Assembly (NCBI GenBank): GCA_041397765.1
Contig: JAWKWA010000003.1
Span: 62,001-126,000, forward strand
Direction of reading: 5' to 3'
DNA from: JAWKWA01 sp041397765
Lineage (GTDB): Bacteria; Pseudomonadota; Alphaproteobacteria; Rhizobiales; Hyphomicrobiaceae
Length of the DNA: 64,000 bases
Each line of letters starts with the position of its first letter. Position 1 is the stretch's first letter. Below the pieces are notes generated by a model that saw only the letters and a program-made list of their open reading frames with translations, had not been told where the DNA came from and searched no databases. This document shows, one piece after another, positions 47,754 to 56,286 of the stretch. The position numbers and the translations under genes are program-made.

Positions 47754-48800
47754 TCATCGGCCGAGGCCCCCGAACTGCAGCGCACCGGCAACCACCACCA
47801 CCATGGCGAGCGACAAGGGCAGGAACACCTTCCAGCCCAGCCGCATGAGCTGGTCGTAGCGGTAGCGCGGCACGATCGCCTTCACCATCGCGAACATGAA
47901 GAACACGAACACCACCTTGGCGACGAACCAGACGAGCCCCGGCACCATGTTGAGCGGCCAGATGTCGACCGGCGGCAGCCAGCCGCCGAGGAACAGGATC
48001 GTCGTCAGCGCGCACATCGTGGTGATGGCGACATACTCGCCGAGCATGAAGAGCAGGTAGGGCGTCGAGGAATATTCGACCATGAAGCCGGCGACGAGCT
48101 CGGATTCGGCCTCGGGCAGGTCGAAGGGCGGCCTGTTGGTCTCGGCGAGCGCCGAGATGAAGAACACGATGAACATCGGGAACAGCGGCAGCCAGTACCA
48201 GTTGAGCATGCCCCACGGGCCGCGCTGCGCCTCGACGATCTCGTTCAGGTTGAGCGATCCCGCGCACAACAGCACGGTGATGATGACGAACCCGATCGAC
48301 ACCTCGTAGGAGACCATCTGCGCCGCCGAGCGCAGCGATCCGAGGAAGGGGTATTTCGAGTTCGACGCCCAGCCGCCCATGATGATGCCGTAGACGCCGA
48401 GCGAGGAGATGGCGAAGATGTAGAGGATGCCGACATTGAGATCGGCGATCGCCCAGCCGTCGCTGACGGGTATGACGGCCCAGGCGGCGAGCGCGGTCGT
48501 CGTCGAGACCACCGGCGCCAGCAGGAAGATCGCCTTGTCGGCGCCGGCCGGGATGAGCGGCTCCTTGAAGGCGAACTTCAGCAGGTCGGCGAAGGACTGC
48601 AGGAGGCCGAAGGCACCGACCACGTTGGGGCCGCGGCGCATCTGCACGGCGGCCCAGACCTTGCGGTCCATCAGCAGCAGATAGGCGATGACGAGCAGCA
48701 GCGCGACGAGCAGCGCGACGCTCTTCACCAGCGTGAGGAACACCGCAAAGCCCCACGCTTCCCAATTGGGCAGAACCGTCCCCGTCCAGAAATCAGCCAT
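47754..48800 (-). CDS. nuoH: NADH-quinone oxidoreductase subunit H
   Basis: NuoH is the membrane subunit that lines the quinone chamber of complex I (348 residues, eight or nine helices). Characteristic segments are MDRKVWAAVQMRRGPNVVG, FKEPLIPAGADK, YSSTPYLLFMLGEY, and AETNRPPFDLPEAESELVAG, the conserved acidic loop. The ATG at 48798-48800 overlaps by 8 bp the end of the racemase gene, which stands between nuoG and nuoH. Confidence 0.96.
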   Translation of the reverse strand: MADFWTGTVLPNWEAWGFAVFLTLVKSVALLVALLLVIAYLLLMDRKVWAAVQMRRGPNVVGAFGLLQSFADLLKFAFKEPLIPAGADKAIFLLAPVVSTTTALAAWAVIPVSDGWAIADLNVGILYIFAISSLGVYGIIMGGWASNSKYPFLGSLRSAAQMVSYEVSIGFVIITVLLCAGSLNLNEIVEAQRGPWGMLNWYWLPLFPMFIVFFISALAETNRPPFDLPEAESELVAGFMVEYSSTPYLLFMLGEYVAITTMCALTTILFLGGWLPPVDIWPLNMVPGLVWFVAKVVFVFFMFAMVKAIVPRYRYDQLMRLGWKVFLPLSLAMVVVVAGALQFGGLGR

Positions 48801-49551
48801 CGGTCCCGGTCGCCCCCAGAAGCGTCGGTTGTGCCACCCGCCCCGGGCGGGGCGCGGCCTCCGCGAGCGCCAGATCGAGCGCCGCGTCGGCATGGATGAG
48901 CGTCGTGTCGAATACCGGCACCGCGACATTCGCGGGCCCGAGCAGCATGCCGACCTCGGTGCAGCCGAGGATCAGGCAGTCGGCTCCCTTGGCGACCAGC
49001 CGCGCGGCGATCGCCTCGTAGCTCGCCCGGCTCTGCGCCTGCACGATGCCGCGGCAGAGCTCCTCGTAGATGATGCGGTGGGTCGAGGCGCGGTCCTCGG
49101 CGTCCGGCACGATCGGCGCAAGGCCGTGGCGGTCGGCGAGGCGGCCTTTGTAGAACGCCTCCTCCATCGTGTAGCGCGTCGCCATCAGGCCGGGGCGCTT
49201 CAGGCCGGCCGCGCGGATGCGCTCGGCAGTCTGATCGGCGATGTGGAGGAAGGGAACGGTGATCGCCGCCTCGATGGCGTCGGCGAGCTTGTGCATGGTG
49301 TTGGTCGCGAGCAGGATCATGTCCGCGCCCGCACCCTCGAGCCGCCGGGCGATATCGGCGAGCCGCGCGCCCGCGGCCGTCCAGGCGCCGGCCGCCTGCA
49401 TCTCGGCGATCGGCGCGAAGTCGACCGACCACACCAGGATCTCGGCCGAGTGCAGCCCGCCGAGCCGGCGCCGCGCCTCCTCGTTGAGGCGACGACAGTA
49501 GAGCGCGGTCGATTCCGCACTCATGCCGCCTATGATGCCGATGGTCCTCAT
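48793..49551 (-). CDS. Aspartate/glutamate racemase family protein inside the nuo operon
   Basis: This 252-residue protein is a PLP-independent amino-acid racemase. It shows GIIGGMSAESTALYCRRLNE, the first active-site loop LLATNTMHKL with Thr where many racemases have Cys, and the second catalytic cysteine in LILGCTEVGMLL. This Thr/Cys pair resembles the L-Asp/Glu-acting subgroup (E. coli YgeA). The ATG at 49549-49551 gives MRTIGIIGGMS. It starts 36 bp after nuoG and overlaps nuoH by 8 bp, so it should be translated from the complex I message. A role in D-amino-acid supply for the cell wall or in amino-acid catabolism is possible but not shown. Confidence 0.88.
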   Translation of the reverse strand: MRTIGIIGGMSAESTALYCRRLNEEARRRLGGLHSAEILVWSVDFAPIAEMQAAGAWTAAGARLADIARRLEGAGADMILLATNTMHKLADAIEAAITVPFLHIADQTAERIRAAGLKRPGLMATRYTMEEAFYKGRLADRHGLAPIVPDAEDRASTHRIIYEELCRGIVQAQSRASYEAIAARLVAKGADCLILGCTEVGMLLGPANVAVPVFDTTLIHADAALDLALAEAAPRPGRVAQPTLLGATGTDG

Positions 49552-49587
49552 CTCGTCGGGTCGATCTCTGTTGGCATGGCCTTGCAT

Positions 49588-51693
49588 CTATTCGGCGGCG
49601 CTCAGCGCCTTGCGGCCCTCGCGGAAGGCGCTCATCTCGGCCATGACGGCGGAGGCACGTGCAATCGGATTGGTCAGGTAGAAATTGCCGATGGCCGCGC
49701 CGAACGCCTTGCCCTCCGGCGAGCCGCCCTCGCCGGCCAGCCTCGCGATGCCGGCCGAGCCGTGATCCGCCACCTCGTCGATCGCCGCGAGCGTCGGGAC
49801 GGCCGCGTGCATCGCCTGCCGAAGCTCAGCGAGATTGTCGTAGGGCAGCGCCGCGCCGAGCGCGCCGGAGAGCGCCCTGATCACCGCCCAATCCTCCTTG
49901 GCGTCGCCGGGCGGGAACACCGCACGCGCGCCGAGCTGGGCCCGGCCTTCCGTGTTCACATAGGTGCCGTTCTTCTCGGTATAGGCGGCGCCCGGCAGCA
50001 CCACGTCGGCACGATGCGCGCCGGCGTCTCCATGACTGCCCAGATAGACGACGAAGGTCTCGCCGAGCCGGCCGGTATCGATCTCGTCGGCGCCGAGCAG
50101 GAAGAGCACATCGAGCCCGCCCTTGCCCGCGGCCGCGACCATGCCGGCGACGTCGAGCCCGCCTGTCCCCGGCACGAGACCGAGATCGAGCCCGGCCACC
50201 CTCGCCGCCGCGGTATGGAGCACGCAGAAGCCGTTCCAGCCGTCGCTGCGCCCGACGAGCCCGAGTGCGACCGCCGCCCGCGCCGCCAGTGCCAGCACCT
50301 GACGCCCGTCGGGAAGCCGGATCGCTGCCTGCCCGAGGACCATCACCGGGCGCTTCGCCGCCTTCAGCGTGTCCGCGAAGGAATGCCGGCCAGCCGCGAC
50401 CTCGCCGAGCGTCTGCGCGCCGACGCCCAGATGCTCGTAGCGAAAGGTGAGATCGGCCGCCTCGCCGATCAGGCCGATCTGCGCCTCGCCCGCCCGCCAG
50501 CGCTTGCGCAGGCGCTGATTGAGAACCGGCGCCTCGAGGCGGGGATTGGCGCCGACGATCAGGATCGCATCGGCCTCCTCGAGGCCCTCGATCGTGGCGT
50601 TGAAGAGATAGGTGTCGCGACCGAGCGAAGGGTCGAGCGCCGCCCCGTCCTGCCGGCAGTCGATGTTGCGGACCCCGAGGCCCTGCATCAGGCCCTTCAG
50701 CGCGAACATCTCCTCGGCAGCGGCGAGGTCGCCGGCGATGGCGCCGATGCGCTTGGGATCGGCGGCCTTCAGCCGCGCCGCCACCACGCCGAGCGCCTCC
50801 TCCCAGCTCGCCGGCCTCAGCCGACCGCCCTCGCGCACATAGGGACGGTCGAGGCGCTGGGTCTTCAGGCCGTCGGCGACGAACCGCGTCTTGTCGGAGA
50901 TCCACTCCTCGTTGATCTGGTCGTTGGCGCGCGGCAGGATCCTGACCACCTCGCGGCCGCGGGAATCGACCCGGATCGACGAGCCGAGCGCGTCCATGAC
51001 GTCGACCGTCTCGGTCTTGCGGAACTCCCAGGGCCGCGCGTGGAAGGCGGTCGGGCGCGAGGTCAGCGCGCCGACCGGGCACAGGTCGATGACATTGGCC
51101 TGCAGCTCCGAGCCGAGGCCGGCCTCCAGATAGGTGGTGATCTCCATGTCCTCGCCGCGGCCGATCGCGCCGAGCTCCTCGACGCCGGCGACCTCGGTCA
51201 TGAAGCGCACGCAGCGCGTGCACTGGATGCAGCGCGTCATGGAGGTCTTGACGAGGGGACCGAGATACTTCTCCTCGACGGCGCGCTTGTTCTCCTTGTA
51301 GCGGCTCGAATCGAAGCCGAAGGCCATCGCCTGGTCCTGCAGGTCGCATTCCCCGCCCTGGTCGCAGATCGGGCAGTCGAGCGGATGGTTGACGAGCAGG
51401 AACTCCATCACCCCCTCGCGGGCCTTCTTCACCATCTCCGATTTGGTGAGGATGGCTGGCGGCTCGCCGTTGCGGCCGGGCCGCAGGTCGTTGACGGTCA
51501 TCGCGCAGGAGGCCTGCGGCTTGGGCGGCCCGCCGACCACCTCGACGAGGCACATCCGGCAATTGCCCGCGATCGACAGCCGCTCATGGTAGCAGAAGCG
51601 CGGAATCGAGATGCCGACCTGCGCGCACGCCTCGATCAGCGTGGTGCCGTTCTCGAACTCGTATTCGGTGCCGTCGATGTTCAGTTTCGGCAT
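49588..51693 (-). CDS. nuoG: NADH-quinone oxidoreductase subunit G
   Basis: NuoG is the large iron-sulfur subunit (701 residues) that carries cluster N1b and the [4Fe-4S] clusters N4 and N5. The N-terminal 2Fe-2S motifs are CYHERLSIAGNCRMC and PQASCAM; the HxxxCxxC region is HPLDCPICDQGGECDLQD, and N4 appears as CIQCTRCVRF with CPVGALTS. A molybdopterin-oxidoreductase-like C-terminal part follows. The ATG at 51691-51693 gives MPKLNIDGTEYEF. It heads the nuo run in this window: nuoF and earlier genes, expected just upstream, are absent. Confidence 0.96.
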   Translation of the reverse strand: MPKLNIDGTEYEFENGTTLIEACAQVGISIPRFCYHERLSIAGNCRMCLVEVVGGPPKPQASCAMTVNDLRPGRNGEPPAILTKSEMVKKAREGVMEFLLVNHPLDCPICDQGGECDLQDQAMAFGFDSSRYKENKRAVEEKYLGPLVKTSMTRCIQCTRCVRFMTEVAGVEELGAIGRGEDMEITTYLEAGLGSELQANVIDLCPVGALTSRPTAFHARPWEFRKTETVDVMDALGSSIRVDSRGREVVRILPRANDQINEEWISDKTRFVADGLKTQRLDRPYVREGGRLRPASWEEALGVVAARLKAADPKRIGAIAGDLAAAEEMFALKGLMQGLGVRNIDCRQDGAALDPSLGRDTYLFNATIEGLEEADAILIVGANPRLEAPVLNQRLRKRWRAGEAQIGLIGEAADLTFRYEHLGVGAQTLGEVAAGRHSFADTLKAAKRPVMVLGQAAIRLPDGRQVLALAARAAVALGLVGRSDGWNGFCVLHTAAARVAGLDLGLVPGTGGLDVAGMVAAAGKGGLDVLFLLGADEIDTGRLGETFVVYLGSHGDAGAHRADVVLPGAAYTEKNGTYVNTEGRAQLGARAVFPPGDAKEDWAVIRALSGALGAALPYDNLAELRQAMHAAVPTLAAIDEVADHGSAGIARLAGEGGSPEGKAFGAAIGNFYLTNPIARASAVMAEMSAFREGRKALSAAE

Positions 51694-51957
51694 GTCGCAG
51701 CCTGAGATGTGTTGGCGCGGGGCGGTCTGGCGAGTCGGCCGGTATCCGGTGACGTCGCCGGCTTCCGGCGGGCGGGGCGGCGGCTGGGGTCCGGCGGACT
51801 CCATGGGAAGGCAGCTTGCGCCGAACCGATAGCCGCAGATGCGCCGAATGTCACGCGCAAGGAAAGCCGCAGGGGGCGGGTGGCGGTGCGCCGCCCCGGC
51901 CGCCCCGAGACGCAAGGTTCCGCTCCGTCGTCCCGCGAGCCTCGCCCGCCGCGCCGC

Positions 51958-52668
51958 TCAGATCTCGATCGACTGTCCGGCCTTCGGCACGACGACATTC
52001 TGTCCGGCCATCTCCTTGACGAACTTCTCCGCGCTCTGGTCGATGATCGGGAACGTGCCGTAATGGCAGGGGAAGATCGTCTTGAAGGTGAAATACTTCC
52101 GGCATGCGAGCGCCGCCTGGCGGGCGCCCATGGTGAACCGGTCGCCGATCGGCACGATGCCGATGGCCGGCTGGTAGAGCTCCTGGATCAGCTCCATGTC
52201 GGAGAAGATCGCCGTGTCGCCCATGTGGTAGAGCGTGCGCTCTGGCTCGCCCTTGGGCCGGACGACGAGCCCGCACGGGTTGCCCAGATAGATGGGGCGG
52301 CCCGTCTCGTCCTCGAGCGAGGAGGAGTGCCAGGCCGGCGTGAAAGCGATCGAGAAGCTGCCGAAGCTGATCTCTCCGCCAGGATTGCCCGGGCTCACAT
52401 TGGCGACGCCCTGGCCGCCCAGATAGTTGCAGATCTCCCAGGCCGCGACCAGCGTCGCGCCGGTCGCCTTGCAGATCTGGACGGTGTCGCCGACATGGTC
52501 GGAATGCCCGTGCGTGAGCGCGACATGGCTGACGCCCTCGCTCGCCCGGGCGAGATCGAGCCCGCTCGCGGCAAAGGTCGGATTGCCGGTGAGGAAAGGG
52601 TCGATCAGGATGACGTTGCCGCCGGTCTCGATACGGAAGGCCGAATGGCCGAGCCAGGTGATCTTCAT
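51958..52668 (-). CDS. UPF0173-type metallo-beta-lactamase-fold hydrolase
   Basis: This 236-residue protein has the MBL fold with zinc motif THGHSDHVGD, HSAFRIETGG near the start, and later ligands in YHMGDTAIF and FPCHYGTF. The physiological substrate is unknown for this family. The ATG at 52666-52668 gives MKITWLGHSAF, the standard start. It lies upstream of nuoG across a 264-bp gap and divergent from ruvX. Confidence 0.9.
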   Translation of the reverse strand: MKITWLGHSAFRIETGGNVILIDPFLTGNPTFAASGLDLARASEGVSHVALTHGHSDHVGDTVQICKATGATLVAAWEICNYLGGQGVANVSPGNPGGEISFGSFSIAFTPAWHSSSLEDETGRPIYLGNPCGLVVRPKGEPERTLYHMGDTAIFSDMELIQELYQPAIGIVPIGDRFTMGARQAALACRKYFTFKTIFPCHYGTFPIIDQSAEKFVKEMAGQNVVVPKAGQSIEI

Positions 52669-52905
52669 GGGGTTCCAGGTCTCTCGGGTCTTGCCGCTCA
52701 GCCTTCGCGGGGGGCGGCATTGAAATGTCGCAGATGGGTGAACCGCGCTTCTGCCGGGTTTCGCGGGCGCGCGATCCGTTCTCCTCTGATGTGTGCTTAT
52801 ATGTCGCCCGCGCCTCCTGGCCAATGGGTGGACGCATCCGGGCGGACCGGGACCTGCGTTGGGCGAGGCTTGCGGGCGCGCCGCCGTGGCGCTAATCGGC
52901 AGGCC

Positions 52906-53379
52906 ATGGCCACCGATCCCGCCCTCGATCTTGAGAGTTTTGCCGCGCGGCTCCCCGCCGGTGCGCCGGTGTTCGGCCTCGACCTCGGGACCAAGACGAT
53001 CGGCATCGCCATCTCCGACCTCTCGCGCACCATCGCGACCGCCTTCCACACCATCAGGCGGCGGAAATTCTCGGCCGACGCCGCCGAGCTGATCGATCTG
53101 GCCGGCCGCAACGCCATCGCCGGCCTCGTCATCGGCCTGCCCCTCAATCTCGACGGCACCGAGGGGCCGCGCGTCCAGTCGACCCGCGCCTTCGTGCGCA
53201 ATCTCTCGGCGCTGACGCCGTTGCCCGTCACCTATTGGGACGAGCGCCTCTCCACCCAGGCCGTCGAGCGCATGATGATCGCCGCCGACACCTCCCGCCG
53301 ACGCCGTGCCGAGGTGGTCGACGAGCTGGCCGCCGCCTATCTGCTCCAGGCCGCCCTCGACCGGCTGCGCAATCTCTAG
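52906..53379 (+). CDS. ruvX: Holliday junction resolvase-like protein RuvX (YqgF)
   Basis: This RNase-H-fold nuclease is associated with 16S rRNA 5'-end maturation and possibly junction resolution. The 157-residue protein has the catalytic aspartate in FGLDLGTKTIGIA, VIGLPLNLDGTEG, and YWDERLSTQAVERMM, with the last acidic residue near the end (DELAAAYLLQAAL). The ATG at 52906 gives the family length; the frame is open much further upstream without similarity. Confidence 0.94.
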   Translation: MATDPALDLESFAARLPAGAPVFGLDLGTKTIGIAISDLSRTIATAFHTIRRRKFSADAAELIDLAGRNAIAGLVIGLPLNLDGTEGPRVQSTRAFVRNLSALTPLPVTYWDERLSTQAVERMMIAADTSRRRRAEVVDELAAAYLLQAALDRLRNL

Positions 53380-53796
53380 CCCGGGCCCGATCGCTCTCGA
53401 GGTGCGCGGACGGGCGAAGATCGAGCTCGTGGACCAGTCTCTGAAGCGAAGAGCCCTTCACCCGATCGCTCGCGGGGCGGGCTTCGTCGCGGCCGCCGAA
53501 GGCGTCGATTGAACAGCGGAGCGCGCGCCGGAAGATCGGCGGCGAAAGATCTTCCGCTCGATCTGAGTATTTTTACCGCATCCTCCTGCGGCTCATAAGT
53601 CGAGCCCGCGAACCGTTGACCCGAGGCGAAAGGTGATGTGGGTGGCGCGATCGTCACACTGAAGGAACGCCGGTTCCGGACGGCTCGTCCGGTCGAAAAT
53701 CGAACACATTTTCCCAGCAGCAACGCCGGTCCGGGTTCGCGCATGGAAGGCTGTGGAAGTGATCGAGTCGAGCAATACTTATGGGTCGAGTTGTTC

Positions 53797-53815
53797 CGGG
53801 ATTGTAAAAATCCCG
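53797..53815. other. Small perfect hairpin in the A/T-richer region
   Basis: CGGGATT-GTAAA-AATCCCG forms a perfect 7-bp stem. A-rich on one side, it could end a short transcript running leftward, or be part of a small RNA. It is 14 bp downstream of an ATACTTATGG promoter-like patch. Confidence 0.45.
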
Positions 53816-53866
53816 ATCATCGATAACGGCAATCATCAAGTGCACAACGACAGGCGACCGTCAATA

Positions 53867-53880
53867 GCTACAATTGTAGC
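53867..53880. promoter_or_regulatory. 14-bp perfect palindrome, possible operator
   Basis: GCTACAATTGTAGC is a perfect inverted repeat without a loop, in an A/T-rich context about 465 bp before the PcfJ-like gene. Such dyads are typical of binding sites for dimeric regulators. The regulator is not known. Confidence 0.45.
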
Positions 53881-54342
53881 CGGTGATCGGACGGCGCCGG
53901 GTTGTTTGCCGGCGTGGCCTGTCGCTGGACATTCGTCTCGCCTCCGCACCCGCGAGCGGCGCTCGCCCTATGTCTCCTCCCTTCGTGGCACCGCTCTGGC
54001 TCGCACGGGGCCGACACGCGCGTCGGGGCGCAAGTCGGACACCTGAGGCGGGCCGGGACGGACGGTCCGGAACGGACGCATCCGGCGCGACCATCGTCGC
54101 GAGGGAGCGCGGCTCCACCGGGCCGAACGGATCATCGGACAGGGCGGGCTTGAGCTGGCCCGCGGCGCTCGACCCTGGCGCGTGCCCGGCACGTGCAGCG
54201 GACGCTTGCGCGCTTGCCGTCCGATGCCTCCGCAATGAGCACAGCTCCCGGTCGGGGTCGTCTGATGAGGCCAGCCGACCGGTTTCGCCCCGCAACGGGG
54301 CGCGAGCGCCGGCGCGCAGCATGCGGCCGGACTACGAGAGCA

Positions 54343-55497
54343 ATGGTCATGACGAAGGATCTGAATGCCCTGATCGGTCGCTTCCCGCCTGGATCCCGGG
54401 AAATGATCGGCCGGTTCTGCGAGAAGGACGTCCGCTATTGGCAGCTCTGTGAGACCGCGCCGATCGCAATCTATGCCCTGGCGACGGCCCACGGTCCCTC
54501 CAATGCACGCAACACGGCCGCGCTGGCGGTGCTCGAGGGGGCGAAGCTCGCCCAAGTCCTGCAAGTGCTGGGAATTCCCCGCGGGCTGCGCCGGCTGCCC
54601 CCCGAGATCGTCGATGTGGCCTTGGCGAGCCTGTCGACCGACGGTGGCTGGATGACGGCGATCACCGGCCACCTGCCTCTCCACAATCCCCATGCCGCGC
54701 GCGAGATGCTGCTGCGAGGGAAGACCCACCTGCGTTACGCCTCGACCGAGTTCGCGGCCTGGTATTGCGGCCAGATCGCCGGTCTCGGCGGCGAGGACGA
54801 TGGGCCTGAGGTCGCGCGCGTCCTCGCCGTTTACGCTTTCATTTCGAGGCTTCTCGAGGAGAGGTGTGCCGACGAGGAAGGGAACGGCTTCTCCACCGGC
54901 ATGGAGATGCGGCAGCTCCTCATGGTGGCGCGGGCCTGGTTTCGCCGGCAGGCGGCCGTGATCCGGCTCAAGGAGTGCGTGATCCCGGACATGTGGCTGA
55001 AGGCAGGGTGCTGTCGGGGCCATCAGTTCCGCGCTCTCGACACCTGGTCCCGGTTCGTCGAGGAAGCCGAGGCGATGGACAATTGCGTCTGCGACCGCAT
55101 GACGAATGTCGCCCTCGACGAGGTGCGCCTGTTCAGCGTCCGCGACGGTGATGGCCGGCGTGTCGCGACCGTCATGATCGGTCCGCTCGGCTGCAACCGT
55201 GCGCTTCCCGCCATCCGCGAGATCAGGGGGCCCGGCAACCGGCCGGTTTCGGACCGGGTGTACCGCGCGACGCTCGCCTGGATCGCTGGCCAGCGCAGCT
55301 ATGCCCTTCCCGACGGTTCGTCCATCCCCTGGCCCGCCGCGACCCTCAGGAGGTGGCACCGGTACTGGCAGCCCTACTGGAACCACTTTGGCGACGACGC
55401 CAATCCGCTCCTGCCGCGGGTGCCCGATCCTCTCGTCTTCCGGCGCGTGGACGGCATCCTGGCCGCCGCCCAGGCCGACCTGCGCGAGCGGCGCTGA
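54343..55497 (+). CDS. PcfJ-like protein
   Basis: This 384-residue protein shows in its second half the pattern of PcfJ-like proteins: FVEEAEAMDNCVCDRMTNVA (invariant M-x2-C-V-type centre), DEVRLFSVRDGDGRRVATV, and IREIRGPGNRPVS. The N-terminal half is helical and rich in Ala, Arg and Leu. PcfJ was named on an Enterococcus plasmid, and the family is now widespread and of unknown function; some members lie on mobile elements. The start is unsure: ATG at 54343 or 54349, both after GAGAG. A strong terminator follows at 55570. It has no same-strand partner, and its isolated setting suggests horizontal origin. Confidence 0.7.
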   Translation: MVMTKDLNALIGRFPPGSREMIGRFCEKDVRYWQLCETAPIAIYALATAHGPSNARNTAALAVLEGAKLAQVLQVLGIPRGLRRLPPEIVDVALASLSTDGGWMTAITGHLPLHNPHAAREMLLRGKTHLRYASTEFAAWYCGQIAGLGGEDDGPEVARVLAVYAFISRLLEERCADEEGNGFSTGMEMRQLLMVARAWFRRQAAVIRLKECVIPDMWLKAGCCRGHQFRALDTWSRFVEEAEAMDNCVCDRMTNVALDEVRLFSVRDGDGRRVATVMIGPLGCNRALPAIREIRGPGNRPVSDRVYRATLAWIAGQRSYALPDGSSIPWPAATLRRWHRYWQPYWNHFGDDANPLLPRVPDPLVFRRVDGILAAAQADLRERR

Positions 55498-55569
55498 GAG
55501 GCCCCATGCGGCCGATCGACCGGACGCTCGCTCGGCGGGCGGATCGCGACCGAGCTGGCCATGAGAGGC

Positions 55570-55608
55570 AAGCAAGACCCGAGCCATTTCCTGGCCCGGG
55601 TCTTGCTT
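55570..55608. terminator. Strong hairpin terminator after the PcfJ-like gene
   Basis: A perfect 12-bp stem pairs AAGCAAGACCCG (55570-55581) with CGGGTCTTGCTT (55597-55608), closing a 15-base loop that can pair further as GCC/GGC. It lies 73 bp after the PcfJ-like stop. It would work in both directions. Confidence 0.7.
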
Positions 55609-55756
55609 CCCTGCTGTTGTCGACACGACCGCGATGACCCGGCGGATGTTGCCATCCCAGGGGATGGCGATGGCCGATCGCAGTCTGCAGGCCGTCGCGG
55701 GGAACGATCGGTCCCCGGCGCGAATGGGCCGGCCCCATGCAATCGAGGGAGATGCC

Positions 55757-55987
55757 ATGCTCGACTTTCTCACCAGCCGCATCGCGGCGCTCATCGAGGC
55801 GCTCGGCGCCGCCTTCCATCTCCCCGCCGATGCGAGCGGTACCGGCCTCGGCACGGGATGGATCGCGCTCATGACCGGCGTCGCCGTCTATCTCGGTCTC
55901 TGGTTCGGCGTGCTGCGTCCCGATGCCGACCGCGAACAGGCGGAGCGGGCGCGGCGCGACGAGCAGGACCGCTTGCGCCGGATCTGA
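55757..55987 (+). CDS. Small membrane protein of unknown function
   Basis: This 76-residue protein has an amphipathic N-terminus (LDFLTSRIAALIEALGAAFH), one membrane helix (WIALMTGVAVYLGLWFGVL) and a highly charged helical tail (ADREQAERARRDEQDRLRRI). The ATG at 55757 follows GGGAG at 6 bases, a clear ribosome site. I do not recognise a family. Confidence 0.6.
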   Translation: MLDFLTSRIAALIEALGAAFHLPADASGTGLGTGWIALMTGVAVYLGLWFGVLRPDADREQAERARRDEQDRLRRI

Positions 55988-56286
55988 GGCCGGAGACGCC
56001 GCGAACGAAGCCCGGCATCTGCAGGCCGCCCAACCGTGGCGCCTATCGCCGGCGCGCCGACAACGGCAGTGCCAGCGGGGCGGCCGTGGCGGCCGAACTG
56101 GCGCTTGCCAAGCGGCCCGGCTTTCCCATTGATGCCGGAAGGGGGCACCGGTCCGGCGTGCTCGCGGGCGGTCGGTCCGGCGGCGCGAGCCAGGGCGACA
56201 TGATCCCGCCATGAGCGGCCGACCGGCAGTGATCCCCGCCGCCCGCCGCAATGCGCCCAACCTCCGGCCGGGCGCGGAACCCCCGC

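Larger units (their letters stand above)
53380..54342. other. 963-bp non-coding region between ruvX and the PcfJ-like gene
   Basis: No gene on either strand can be supported. The middle (about 53560-53880) is clearly more A/T-rich than the rest of the window and contains a 7-bp hairpin at 53797-53815 and a 14-bp palindrome at 53867-53880. It is a likely site of regulation or a small RNA, and it may be a remnant of acquired DNA. Confidence 0.5.
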
